Assembly: GCF_000720455.1 (NCBI RefSeq)
Contig: NZ_JOAK01000003.1
Span: 186,001 to 250,000 of the forward strand
Reading direction: 5' to 3'
Source of the DNA: Streptomyces virginiae
GTDB lineage: Bacteria; Actinomycetota; Actinomycetes; Streptomycetales; Streptomycetaceae
Length of the DNA stretch: 64,000 nucleotides
Below, piece after piece: positions 27,081 through 35,544 of this stretch (position 1 is its first letter; each line of letters starts with the position of its first letter). The position numbers and the translations under genes were made by a program. Under the pieces are notes generated by a model. It was not told the origin of the DNA, did not search any database, and saw only the letters and a list, made by a program, of their open reading frames with translations.

Positions 27081-27635
27081 TCAGATGCCCACGGCCCCGT
27101 CGATCCGCTCGCGGAGCAGGTCGGCGTGCCCGTTGTGCCGGGCGTACTCCTCGACCATGTGGATCAGCACCCAGCGCAGGGACACCCTGCCGCGCCACAC
27201 GTCGTCGCCCTCGACGTCCAGGTCGGGCGCCTCGGCGACGAAGCGTTCGGCGAAGGCCACTTCGGCGCGCCAGGCCTCCCACGCCGCCTCGACGGCGCCG
27301 GGGTCGTCGGGCAGGGCGCCGTCGAAGTCACCGTCCGGATCCTCCTCGGAGGAGAAGCGGGGCGGGGCGTCCTGACCGGCCAGGACCTTCCGGAACCAGC
27401 GGCGCTCCACGTCGGCCATGTGCCGCACCAGCCCGAGCAGCGAGAGCGTCGACGGTTCCACCGACCGCCGCGCCAACTCGGTTCCCAGCCCGGCGCACTT
27501 CAGCTCCAGCGTCGCCCGGTGGTCGGCCAGGAAGGCGGCCAGCATGGGCCGTTCCCCGCCGGTGGCGGGGCCGCCGAAGCGGGCCTCACGCGCGGGGTCG
27601 ACGAAGAATTCCGCTCTGCTCAGTGGGCTCGTCAT
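27081..27635 (-). CDS. DinB/DUF664-family protein
   Basis: 184 residues. The DinB-like four-helix metal site is seen as LLGLVRHMADVERRWF and HMVEEYARHNGHADLLRE, whose three His are usual metal ligands. These proteins include mycothiol-dependent enzymes; the substrate is unknown. Start MTSPLSRAEF at 27635 is chosen over the longer ORF because the homologous part begins there. It meets the exported-protein gene tail to tail. Confidence 0.85.
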   Translation of the reverse strand: MTSPLSRAEFFVDPAREARFGGPATGGERPMLAAFLADHRATLELKCAGLGTELARRSVEPSTLSLLGLVRHMADVERRWFRKVLAGQDAPPRFSSEEDPDGDFDGALPDDPGAVEAAWEAWRAEVAFAERFVAEAPDLDVEGDDVWRGRVSLRWVLIHMVEEYARHNGHADLLRERIDGAVGI

Positions 27636-27692
27636 GGGTCGAAGTATGGCCGCCGGAGCCGAACGGCCGCCGCGCGGGTCCTTCCGAATTCT

Positions 27693-27706
27693 TGCAACAG
27701 GTTCTA
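27693..27706. promoter_or_regulatory. KstR-like operator
   Basis: TGCAACAGGTTCTA fits the pattern TNNAACNNGTTNNA known for the TetR-type regulator KstR. It lies 57 bp before the acyl-CoA dehydrogenase start. In mycobacteria KstR controls lipid and sterol degradation genes. Confidence 0.5.
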
Positions 27707-27763
27707 ATCTGACCGCCGCCATCGCAGCGAACCCGTTGTGGCCGCGAGATTCCCGGAGGGGCC

Positions 27764-28954
27764 GTGCACCTCGAATACACGCCTGAGCAGCAGCAGTTGC
27801 GCGCCGAGCTGCGCGCCTACTTCGCCGAGCTGGTCCCTGAGGACGTCTACGCCCGCTACGAGGACCCGGCCGCGCAGAAGCGGTTCTACCGCGAGACCAT
27901 CCGCAGGCTCGGCTCCGACGGCTGGCTCGGCGTCGGATGGCCCGAGGAGTACGGCGGCCGCGGGATGACCCCGATGGACCAGTTCATCTTCTTCGACGAG
28001 GCGGCGCAGGCGGTCGTACCGCTTCCCCTGATGGCGCTCAACACCGTCGGGCCGACCATCATGCAGTTCGGCACCGACGAGCAGAAGGCCTACTTCCTGC
28101 CCAGGATCCTCTCCGGGGAGATCGACTTCGCCATCGGCTACAGCGAGCCCGACGCCGGCACCGACCTCGCCGCGCTCAAGTGCAAGGCGGTCCGCGAGGG
28201 CGACGAGGAGACCGGCACCTACGTCGTCAACGGACAGAAGATCTGGACCACCAACGGCGACACCGCCGACTGGGTCTGGCTCGCGGTGCGCACCGACCCG
28301 GACGCCCCCGCGCACAAGGGCATCACCATGCTCCTCGTCCCGACCTCGGACCCCGGCTACTCCTGCACCCTCATCAACACCCTGGCCTCCCACGACACGA
28401 CGGCCAGCTACTACGAGGACATCCGCGTCCCCGCCGCCCGCCGCGTAGGCCGGGAGAACAAGGGCTGGCGCCTGATCACCAACCAGCTCAACCACGAGCG
28501 CGTCACCCTGGCCGCGCACGGCACGATGGCCATCCGGGCCCTCCACGACGTCCAGCGCTGGGCCGCGTCGACGAAGCTCGCCGACGGCCGCCGCGTCATC
28601 GACCTGTCCTGGGTCCGCGGCAGGCTGGCCCGCACCCACGCCCGCCTCGACGCGATGAAGCTGCTCAACTGGCAGATGGTGAACGCGGTCGAGGCCGGCA
28701 CCCTCACCCCGCAGGACGCCTCCGCGGTCAAGGTGTACGGCTCCGAGGCCCGCCGCGACGCCTACGCCTGGCTGATGGAGATCGTCGGCGCCGCCGGCCC
28801 CCTCAAGGACGGCTCCGCCGGCGCGGTCCTGCACGGCGAGCTCGAACGCGGCTACCGCAGCGCGGTCATCTTCACCTTCGGCGGCGGCAACAACGAGATC
28901 CAGCGCGAGATCATCTCCTGGATAGGCCTGGGCATGCCCCGCGTCCGCCGCTGA
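27764..28954 (+). CDS. Acyl-CoA dehydrogenase
   Basis: 396 residues. FAD and acyl-CoA site motifs are visible: LGSDGWLGVGWPEEYGG, DFAIGYSEPDAGTDLAALK and NGQKIWTTNGDTADW. The C-terminal four-helix bundle ends FTFGGGNNEIQREIISWIG. The enzyme introduces the alpha-beta double bond of an acyl-CoA and passes electrons to ETF. The GTG start has GGAGGGG upstream. No other beta-oxidation genes are adjacent; the KstR-like site suggests a steroid or branched-acid substrate. Confidence 0.93.
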   Translation: MHLEYTPEQQQLRAELRAYFAELVPEDVYARYEDPAAQKRFYRETIRRLGSDGWLGVGWPEEYGGRGMTPMDQFIFFDEAAQAVVPLPLMALNTVGPTIMQFGTDEQKAYFLPRILSGEIDFAIGYSEPDAGTDLAALKCKAVREGDEETGTYVVNGQKIWTTNGDTADWVWLAVRTDPDAPAHKGITMLLVPTSDPGYSCTLINTLASHDTTASYYEDIRVPAARRVGRENKGWRLITNQLNHERVTLAAHGTMAIRALHDVQRWAASTKLADGRRVIDLSWVRGRLARTHARLDAMKLLNWQMVNAVEAGTLTPQDASAVKVYGSEARRDAYAWLMEIVGAAGPLKDGSAGAVLHGELERGYRSAVIFTFGGGNNEIQREIISWIGLGMPRVRR

Positions 28955-29237
28955 CAGGATGTGACCAGCCTTTTGGGTGGGCACTTAAGCAGGCCGGTTG
29001 GCACCGCTCACCGTGCTCGTCGAGAGTGCGGCGGTGCCGAGGGACGCAGACCCGTGACGGCACCTCGGCTGCCCGCCGAGTTCCTGATCGAGCTGCCGGA
29101 ACCGATCGCCGCATTCTTCGGCGCGGCGACCCGGCGGTCGGCAACGGAGGTCCGCGCCATGACACTGGGTCTCGGCCACCGCGGCGCCGATGATGAAGCG
29201 AATGCTCAGGGCGGCGTCCTACCTCTCGGAGACTTGG
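28955..29237. other. Intergenic junction of metabolic region and stress island
   Basis: 283 bp between two stop codons. It contains a hairpin with arms GGCACCGC (29000-29007) and GCGGTGCC (29031-29038) that may end the acyl-CoA dehydrogenase transcript. A plus-strand reading (AEFLIELPEPIAAFFGAATR) looks protein-like but runs on into the antisense of SulP without a recognisable family. It could be a coding remnant. Confidence 0.4.
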
Positions 29238-30941
29238 TCAGAGGGCTGGATCGTGGCCCGTGGCGCGCTGCCAGTCGCGATAGGCGGCAACGGCTGTGGG
29301 GAGCGTGGGGAAGATGCGCTCCTGGCCGACTGCGGCTGTCAGGCCGTAGGCGTCGAGGGGGCGGCGCAGGTCCTGCTTGACGCGGGCGAGGGCGAAGACG
29401 ATGTCCCGTTGGGTGAGTTCGGAGCGCAGGGCCTCGACGGCGTCGAGGGCGGTGATGTCGACCTCGACGTTGGCCTCGGTGTTCAGGACGAACCAGTGGA
29501 CAGGTTCGTCCTGGACCGCCACCGAGGCCAGCGCCCGGCGGCGGAAGTCCTCGGCGTTGGCGAAGAACAGCGGTGAGTCGTACCGGTAGATGAGGAGACC
29601 GGGAATGGTGCGCGCGGTCGGGTAGTCGTCGATGTCGTGCATGCCGGCCAGACCGGGCACCATGCCCTCGACCGCGTCGTGGGGGCGGGCGACCCTGGTG
29701 AGCAGTTCGGCGACGGACAGCGCCACGGCGAGCAGTACGCCGTACAGGATGCCGAGGGTGAGGACGCCGAGTCCGCAGCCGAGGGCCAGCAGGAACTCGC
29801 GGCGGCGGAAGGATGCCAGCCTGCGGAATTCGCCCACTTCGATCAGGCGTACGGCGGCGTAGACGACGATGGCGCCGAGGGCGGCGGTCGGGGTGTGGGC
29901 CAGCAGCGGTCCCAGGAAGAGCAGGACGGCGGCCACGCAGACGGCGCCGACGAGGGAGTACGCCTGGGTGCGGGCGCCCGCGGAGTCGGCGAGGGCGGTG
30001 CGGCTGGCGCTGCTGCTGACGGGAAAGCCGTGCAGGACGCCGGCGCCGATGTTGCACACACCGAGCGCCAGAAGCTCGCGGTTGGCCGCCAAGGGATGCG
30101 GATCGTCGTGGCGGGCGAAGGCGCGCGCGGTCAGGACGACGTCCGAATACCCGACGAGGAGCACTCCGACGGCGGGCAGGACCAGGTCGGCGTAGTCCGA
30201 CGGATCGGGCAGGGCAAAGCCCGGAAGGCCCGTCGGGACGACTCCGATGACGTTGATGCCGTGGTTCGCGTCGAGGGCGAAGCCCGCCACCGCGGCGGTG
30301 GCGAGCGCCAGCACGACCAGGGGCCCGGGCAGCGAACGCCACAGCAGGGGCAGGGCGAACAGAAGGGCGAGGCACCCGGCGGCGAGCACGGCCGTGGGCC
30401 GGTGCACGTCACCGAGGTGACGGAGGAAGGACAACAGCTGAGGGAAGAAGCCCGATCCGCTGCCGCTGGTCCCGGTGAGGCGGGGAAGCTGGTCCACGAT
30501 CATGATCAGGGCGACCCCGGCCAGGTACCCGACGAGGACCGGCCGGGAGAGGAGATCCGCGAGGAAGCCCAGTTTGACGGCCCACGCGGCGAGGCAGAGC
30601 AGGCCGACCACGACGGCCAGGGCCGCCGAGAGCAGCGCGTACCGGGCGGGATCGCCGGTCGCCAGCGGGCCCACGGCCACGGCGGTCATGAGGGCGGTGG
30701 TCGATTCCGGTCCCACGGACAGCAGTCGGGACGACCCGCTGAGGGCGTAGAGGACCATGGCCGGGAGGGCGGCCCAGAGACCGACGACCGGCGGCAGTCC
30801 GGCAACGCCGGCGTACGCCATGACCTGCGGTACCAGATAGGCGGCGACCGTGATGCCGGCCAGCGCGTCACCCCGGAGCCAGGAGCCGCGGTATCCGCGG
30901 AAAGCAGGCGGGACCGCCGTGGTCCGACCGCGCTTCGGCAT
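29238..30941 (-). CDS. SulP-family anion transporter with STAS domain
   Basis: 567 residues. Ten or more membrane segments contain the SulP signature region AGITVAAYLVPQVMAYAGVAGLPPV and the site SVGPESTTALMTAV. A C-terminal STAS domain occupies about 440-550 (FANAEDFRRRAL, LNTEANVEVDITALDAVEAL). The substrate is probably sulfate or bicarbonate. It follows the pyridoxamine-oxidase-like gene on the minus strand (87-bp gap). The M. tuberculosis SulP gene Rv1739c similarly adjoins dormancy genes. Confidence 0.92.
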   Translation of the reverse strand: MPKRGRTTAVPPAFRGYRGSWLRGDALAGITVAAYLVPQVMAYAGVAGLPPVVGLWAALPAMVLYALSGSSRLLSVGPESTTALMTAVAVGPLATGDPARYALLSAALAVVVGLLCLAAWAVKLGFLADLLSRPVLVGYLAGVALIMIVDQLPRLTGTSGSGSGFFPQLLSFLRHLGDVHRPTAVLAAGCLALLFALPLLWRSLPGPLVVLALATAAVAGFALDANHGINVIGVVPTGLPGFALPDPSDYADLVLPAVGVLLVGYSDVVLTARAFARHDDPHPLAANRELLALGVCNIGAGVLHGFPVSSSASRTALADSAGARTQAYSLVGAVCVAAVLLFLGPLLAHTPTAALGAIVVYAAVRLIEVGEFRRLASFRRREFLLALGCGLGVLTLGILYGVLLAVALSVAELLTRVARPHDAVEGMVPGLAGMHDIDDYPTARTIPGLLIYRYDSPLFFANAEDFRRRALASVAVQDEPVHWFVLNTEANVEVDITALDAVEALRSELTQRDIVFALARVKQDLRRPLDAYGLTAAVGQERIFPTLPTAVAAYRDWQRATGHDPAL

Positions 30942-31028
30942 GGCACCTCCGGAACTCCTGCGGGCGTGTGCCGCACCATCGTGACGTGCGAAGGGCCCCG
31001 TGGAGGTGAAGCGCGCGAACAGGCGGCG

Positions 31029-31499
31029 CTACGGGCCGCCCTCGCGCAAACGGAAGCCGGTGACCAGGTCGGGCCGGATCCGGATCGCCCCCGATGCGCT
31101 GCCTGCGGCCCAGGGCTCCAGGAGGCGCACGTACCGCTCGATCTCTTCCGGGTCGGTGACAGCGGTGGCGTAGCCGGTGGCGACCACGCTCCAGCCCAGG
31201 TGTTCACCCGGATCGATGTCGTCGGCCTCGTAGGCGACGACCACGCCCGCACCCTGCTGGGTCGCGAGCAGCGCCGCCAGCGTCGATCCGTCCTGGACGC
31301 GGACGATGATGTCGCCGGCATCGAGAACGTGGTTGACCGGGCGTACGGCGGGCAGCGCGTGACGTGTGAAGACGATCCGGCCCAGTTCGGCGGTGCCCAG
31401 CAGGTGCAGCGCCTCGTCGGCGCTGAGCTCTTCCATCTGCCGTCCCGGCGCACCGACGGGAGACGAACCGGTGGTCGCACCGGCCGGGTGGCTTTTCAT
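31029..31499 (-). CDS. Pyridoxamine 5'-phosphate oxidase-like flavin/heme-binding protein
   Basis: 156 residues, split-barrel fold. It opens with the family stretch MEELSADEALHLLGTAELG, then RIVFTRHALPAVRPVNHVLD and WSVVATGYATAVTDPEEIE. Proteins of this group bind FMN, F420 or heme and are common in actinobacterial hypoxia regulons. ATG 31499 has GAAGGA upstream. It is divergent from the cNMP gene, with twin inverted-repeat boxes in the gap. Confidence 0.85.
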   Translation of the reverse strand: MKSHPAGATTGSSPVGAPGRQMEELSADEALHLLGTAELGRIVFTRHALPAVRPVNHVLDAGDIIVRVQDGSTLAALLATQQGAGVVVAYEADDIDPGEHLGWSVVATGYATAVTDPEEIERYVRLLEPWAAGSASGAIRIRPDLVTGFRLREGGP

Positions 31500-31682
31500 C
31501 GTGGACGTCCTTCGTCGAGCGAACAGGCCGCGATCCGGATGGACGGCATGGTGAGGGAGGCGGACACCCCTGGTCTCCATGCCGTGCCTTCCCGTGTGTC
31601 GCGCGCCTGCCGGTCGGACAGGGGCGAAGCCCGTGAACGGGCCGTCTGCTGCCAGGATCTCCGCGTGCGCCGATCTCGGGCA

Positions 31683-31718
31683 GGGGCCGATCGGCCCCTG
31701 GACGGGACCACAGGGCCC
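31683..31718. promoter_or_regulatory. Tandem OsdR/DosR-type boxes before cNMP-CBS-osdR
   Basis: A perfect palindrome AGGGGCCGATCGGCCCCT spans 31682-31699 and GGGACCACAGGGCCC spans 31704-31718. Their GGG starts are 20 bp apart. They are 58 bp before the cNMP gene and about 180 bp before the divergent PNPOx gene. Confidence 0.7.
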
Positions 31719-31776
31719 ATGCTCGGAACCGGCGGAACCACCAAGACTGAAGACGGACTCGAACAGGAGGCCGTCC

Positions 31777-32241
31777 ATGAGCACCCCATCACCCACCCGT
31801 ATCTCCGAGGCGCTGCCCGCCGACTGCCGCTCCCGTCTGATGGAACTGGCCCGAGAGGTCAACTTCGAGGAAGGGACGCGTCTCTTCCGCGAGGGCGGCC
31901 ACGCCGACCGGTTCTGGATCGTCCGGTCCGGCACCGTCACCCTGGACGTCCACGTGCCCGGGCGGCGCGCCGCGGTCATCGAGAGCCTCGGCGCCGGGCA
32001 GCTGGTCGGCTGCTCGTGGCTCTTCAAGCCCTACTCCTGGCGCCTGGGCGCCGAGGCGATGACGCCCGTCCGCGCGTACGAGTTCGACGCGGAGCGCGTA
32101 CGGGCACTGATGGACGCCGACGCCGCCTTCGGCTCCGCCCTGGGCCACTGGGTCGGGCAGGTCCTCGCCAACCGGCTGCAAGCCGCCCGCGTGCGTCTTC
32201 TCGACCTGTACGCGCCCTACGGCAGCGGCAGTTTCCTCTGA
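31777..32241 (+). CDS. Cyclic nucleotide-binding domain protein without a DNA-binding domain
   Basis: 154 residues, a single cNMP-binding beta-roll: FEEGTRLFREGGHADRFWIVRSG, then VIESLGAGQLVGCSWLF. The chain ends about 30 residues after the C-helix (RVRLLDLYAPYGSGSFL), so the HTH of Crp proteins is absent. It probably senses a nucleotide or other ligand and acts through a partner protein. GGAGG precedes the ATG. First gene of a unit with a CBS-BON gene and the response regulator. Confidence 0.87.
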   Translation: MSTPSPTRISEALPADCRSRLMELAREVNFEEGTRLFREGGHADRFWIVRSGTVTLDVHVPGRRAAVIESLGAGQLVGCSWLFKPYSWRLGAEAMTPVRAYEFDAERVRALMDADAAFGSALGHWVGQVLANRLQAARVRLLDLYAPYGSGSFL

Positions 32242-32266
32242 TCCTCCCCACCGCGAAGGAGCGGTC

Positions 32267-32905
32267 ATGCCCGCACCCCGCTACACCGTCAGTGATGTCA
32301 TGACGCACACCGCCGTCGCCATCGGCCGGGAGGCGTCCTACAAGGAGATCGTCGAGCTGATGCACGAGTGGAAGGTCAGCGCGGTCCCCGTCCTGGAAGG
32401 CGAAGGCCGGGTCGTCGGAGTCGTTTCGGAGGCGGACCTGCTGCCGAAGGAGGAGTTCCGACGCACGGACCCCACCCTGCCCGATCAGCTGGAGGAAGCG
32501 TCGAAGGCCGGCGGGGTGCTGGCCGAGGAGCTCATGTCGAGCCCGGCGATCACCGTGCACCCCGACGCGCCCGTCGCCGAAGCCGCCCGGATCATGGCCC
32601 GCAAGCACGTCAAGCGCCTGCCCGTGGTGAACGCGCTCGGCATGCTGGAAGGCGTGGTCAGCCGCAGTGACCTCCTCAAGGTGTTCCTGCGACCCGACGA
32701 GGAGCTCGAGGAGGAGATCCGCCAGAGCGTCCTCACCGAGCTGACACCGGGCTTGAGCGTGGACTTCGCCGTACAGGACGGGGTTGTCACTCTGCGCGGG
32801 CCGCTGCGGGACCGGGCCCTGGTTCCCCTTCTCGCGCGGGCGATCCGCGCGGTCGAGGGCGTCGTGGACGTCCGGATGGAGCTGGACGGCGCCGTCGCCG
32901 CCTGA
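32267..32905 (+). CDS. CBS-pair protein with BON domain
   Basis: 212 residues. Two CBS repeats (about 5-60, SDVMTHTAVAIGREASYKEI; about 88-145, ELMSSPAITVHPDAPVAEAA) are followed by a BON-like domain (about 155-208, VDFAVQDGVVTLRGPLRD). CBS pairs bind adenine nucleotides, and the M. tuberculosis dormancy gene Rv2626c is a CBS-pair relative. The role is probably energy-state sensing in dormancy. Located 25 bp after the cNMP gene. Confidence 0.88.
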   Translation: MPAPRYTVSDVMTHTAVAIGREASYKEIVELMHEWKVSAVPVLEGEGRVVGVVSEADLLPKEEFRRTDPTLPDQLEEASKAGGVLAEELMSSPAITVHPDAPVAEAARIMARKHVKRLPVVNALGMLEGVVSRSDLLKVFLRPDEELEEEIRQSVLTELTPGLSVDFAVQDGVVTLRGPLRDRALVPLLARAIRAVEGVVDVRMELDGAVAA

Positions 32906-32993
32906 TGCCTTCCTGCGGTCGCGGGGTGCGTTGCACGCCTTCTTGAGACAATTCGGATGGAAATGCGTCACAGGGAACGAACCAGGGGCGATC

Positions 32994-33692
32994 ATGTCCG
33001 ATGCTTCGAACGCCTCCGCCGGGGCGCCGATCAAGGTGTTCCTCCTCGACGACCATGAGGTGGTCCGGCGCGGGCTGCGCGACCTCCTGGACGCCGAGCC
33101 GGACATCACCGTCGTCGGCGAGGCGGGCACGGCCGAGCAGGCACTGGCCCGCGGGCCGGCGCTGCGCCCGGACGTGGCCGTGCTCGACGTGAGGCTCCCC
33201 GACGGCGACGGCATCACCGTCTGCCGGGAGCTGCGCTCCCGCATGCCCGGCCTCGCCTGCCTGATGCTGACGTCCTTCGACGACGAGGACGCCCTGCTGG
33301 ACGCGATCATGGCGGGTGCCGCCGGATACGTGCTGAAGCAGATCAAGGGCTCCGACCTGGTCTCCGCCGTACGAACGGTGGCGACCGGGCAGTCCATGCT
33401 GGACCCGGCCACGACCGCCCGTCTGATGCACTCCCTGCGGGACCCCGAGGCGGCGAAGGAGCCGGAGGACGCCCGGCTGGCGGCTCTGTCCGAACGCGAG
33501 CGGGCCGTTCTGGAACTCATCGGAGACGGCCTCACCAACCGGCAGATCGCCAAGCAGCTCTACCTGTCCGAGAAGACTGTCAAGAACCACATCTCGCGGC
33601 TGTTGGGGAAGCTCGGCGTGGAGCGGCGGGTCCAGGCGGCCGTGATCGCCGCCCAGGTGCACGAGCACGACACCGGGACGGCGAAGCACTAG
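32994..33692 (+). CDS. osdR: LuxR-type response regulator, OsdR/DosR (DevR) family
   Basis: 232 residues. Receiver domain: DD at 19-20, phosphorylation Asp65 in AVLDVRLPDGDG, Thr93 in LMLTSFDDED, Lys115 in GYVLKQIKGSD; the KQIKG stretch is typical of DevR. The C-terminal HTH is LSERERAVLELIGDGLTNRQ with LYLSEKTVKNHISRLLGKL. I infer it binds the GGGNCC boxes across this region and activates them when phosphorylated by the neighbouring kinase. It is the third gene of a unit whose promoter carries two such boxes, so it is likely self-activating. Stops 15 bp from the kinase stop (tail to tail). Confidence 0.9.
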   Translation: MSDASNASAGAPIKVFLLDDHEVVRRGLRDLLDAEPDITVVGEAGTAEQALARGPALRPDVAVLDVRLPDGDGITVCRELRSRMPGLACLMLTSFDDEDALLDAIMAGAAGYVLKQIKGSDLVSAVRTVATGQSMLDPATTARLMHSLRDPEAAKEPEDARLAALSERERAVLELIGDGLTNRQIAKQLYLSEKTVKNHISRLLGKLGVERRVQAAVIAAQVHEHDTGTAKH

Positions 33693-33707
33693 CGACGACG
33701 GTGACGA

Positions 33708-35465
33708 TCACCGCGAGGGGGGAGCCAGGGGTACCTGCCACTCCAGGTACGTGCCTCCCTTGCCGTCACCCCGCGCTGAGGCCTCCATCCGGCCGCCCAG
33801 CCTTTCGGCACGCTCTGCCAGATTGCGAAGTCCGCTGCGCCGGCCGTTCTCGGGCAGGCCGATGCCGTTGTCGGTCACGGTGATGGTCAGGTTTCCGGCG
33901 GCTGCGGCGATCGAGACTTCCGCCCGTGTGGCCTCGGCATGGCGGGCGACGTTGGTGAGTGCTTCCCCCACCACGGCGAGGGCCTCGTCCGCGACGGCCG
34001 ACGGTACGTCGGTGTCGATCAGTCCCTCCATCCGCAGGGCCGGGGCGAAGCCGAGGGCTGCCGCGGCCTCGTCCATCGCCTGGACCAGGCGGGAGCGCAC
34101 CTTGGATGCCTGACCGGGGGTCTCGTGCTCGCGGAGTCCGAAGATGGTGGAGCGGATGATCTTGATGGTGGCGTCCAGGTCGTCCACCGCGCGGGTGAGC
34201 CGTTCGGACGCCTCGGGGTGGTCGACGAAGCGCTGGGCGCTCTGGAGGGTCATGCCGGTGGCGAAGAGCCGCTGGATGGCGAGGTCGTGCAGGTCGCGGG
34301 CGATGCGGTCGTGGTCCTCCAGCAGGCTCATCTGCTCGGCGTCGCGGCGCCGGCCGGCAAGCTCGAGCGCGAGGGCGGCCTGGCCCGCGAACCCCGGCAG
34401 CGCGGCGATCTCGGCGGTGGCGAACCCGGGGCGGCCGTGCCGCCGGGCGAGCATCAGGACGCCGCTGAGCCTTTCCTTGGTGCCGACGGTGACGGCCACG
34501 GCCGGGCCGAAGCCGGTCCACCTCTCGGGTTGGACGGTGACGCGCTCGTCGGTCGCCACGTCGGGGACCGTGATGAGGCCGTCGCGGGCCAGAGCGGCCT
34601 CGGCGAGAGTTCCCTGGGTGCTGGGCAGGACGATTCCGCGGTGAGCCTCTGCTCCCTCTCCGAGGGCGAGGGAGCCCCGCAGCTCACCGGCGGAGCCCAG
34701 CAGGTAGAAGACGCCCATGTCGGCGGCGGTGATGTCCTTGGCCCGCTCCAGCATGCCTTCGAGCACGTCGTCCTCGGGTGCTCCGGAGAGCAGGGCGCTG
34801 GTGATGTCCGCGCTGGCCTCCAGCCAGCGCTCACGCAACCGGAGACCTTCGAAGAGCCTGGCGTTCTCGATGGCGATGCCGGCCGCCACCGCGAGGGTCG
34901 ACAGGACCGCCTCGTCCTCGGCGTCGAACTCGACTCCACCGCGCTTCTCGGTCAGATAGAGGTTGCCGAAGACCTCCTCGCGGATCCGGATGGGGACTCC
35001 GAGGAAGGAGTGCATCGGCGGGTGGTGGGCCGGGAACCCGTACGAGGCAGGGTGCTCGGACAGTTCCGACAGCCGCAGGGGCTCGGGGTGGCGGATCAGC
35101 TCGCCGAGGATGCCGTGGCCGGAGGGCAGGTCCCCGATCCGCCCGCGCAGTTCGTCACTGATGCCGACGGGCAGGAACTCGGCCAGCTTCTTGTCGGTCC
35201 CGATGACTCCGAGGGCCCCGTACTCGGCGTCCACGAGCACCACGGCGGCCTCGACGATGCCGTGTAGGACCTGCGGCAGGTCGAGTTCCCGGCCCACCGA
35301 CATTACGGCTTCGAGCAGCCCGTTCAGCCGGTCCCGGGTGCCCCTGACCTCGTTGATCCGTACCTGCAGCTCATCCAGGAGTTCGTCGAGCCGCAGCCGG
35401 GGAACACCACTGCTGGTGGGGTGCTCGCCTGCGCTCGGGCCGACGGGCTGATCGGCTGCGCTCAT
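33708..35465 (-). CDS. osdK: Double-GAF sensor histidine kinase, OsdK/DosS (DevS) family
   Basis: 585 residues: a short helix, GAF-A (about 60-205), GAF-B (about 225-370), a HisKA_3 box (HDRIARDLHDLAIQRL; His near 392) and an HATPase end with DNGIGLPENGRRSGLRNL. In GAF-A, HHPPM (His147-His148) aligns with the region holding the heme-ligating His149 of DosS, so an oxygen, NO or redox sensor is likely. It should phosphorylate the convergent OsdR. It is the last gene of the USP-USP-ATPase-DUF1918 series, behind a hairpin. Confidence 0.9.
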   Translation of the reverse strand: MSAADQPVGPSAGEHPTSSGVPRLRLDELLDELQVRINEVRGTRDRLNGLLEAVMSVGRELDLPQVLHGIVEAAVVLVDAEYGALGVIGTDKKLAEFLPVGISDELRGRIGDLPSGHGILGELIRHPEPLRLSELSEHPASYGFPAHHPPMHSFLGVPIRIREEVFGNLYLTEKRGGVEFDAEDEAVLSTLAVAAGIAIENARLFEGLRLRERWLEASADITSALLSGAPEDDVLEGMLERAKDITAADMGVFYLLGSAGELRGSLALGEGAEAHRGIVLPSTQGTLAEAALARDGLITVPDVATDERVTVQPERWTGFGPAVAVTVGTKERLSGVLMLARRHGRPGFATAEIAALPGFAGQAALALELAGRRRDAEQMSLLEDHDRIARDLHDLAIQRLFATGMTLQSAQRFVDHPEASERLTRAVDDLDATIKIIRSTIFGLREHETPGQASKVRSRLVQAMDEAAAALGFAPALRMEGLIDTDVPSAVADEALAVVGEALTNVARHAEATRAEVSIAAAAGNLTITVTDNGIGLPENGRRSGLRNLAERAERLGGRMEASARGDGKGGTYLEWQVPLAPPSR

Positions 35466-35479
35466 CCCCACCTCCGGCC

Positions 35480-35509
35480 GGAATCGATGGCGAGAGCGCC
35501 ATCGATTCC
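35480..35509 (-). terminator. Perfect hairpin between DUF1918 gene and osdK
   Basis: Arms GGAATCGATGGCG and CGCCATCGATTCC are 13 bases with a 4-base loop AGAG. It starts 14 bp before the osdK start codon on the minus strand, so it may act as a partial terminator, an attenuator or a binding site. It is A+T-richer than the terminators elsewhere in the window. Confidence 0.55.
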
Positions 35510-35544
35510 ACGGTATCTCCGGCCGGGTGGCCCGGCCCTCCCGC

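Noticed and set aside
28961..29380. Plus-strand 139-codon frame as a gene
   Set aside because: No ribosome site, no family match, and it runs antisense into the end of SulP; kept only as a note on the intergenic region.
30988..31005. Single GGGCCCC stretch between SulP and PNPOx as a possible OsdR box
   Set aside because: It lacks the second half-site and the 20-bp partner found at the six accepted sites.
29637..32303. 888-codon open frame on the plus strand across SulP and PNPOx
   Set aside because: Gln/Gly/Arg-rich product without motifs, antisense to two well-supported genes.
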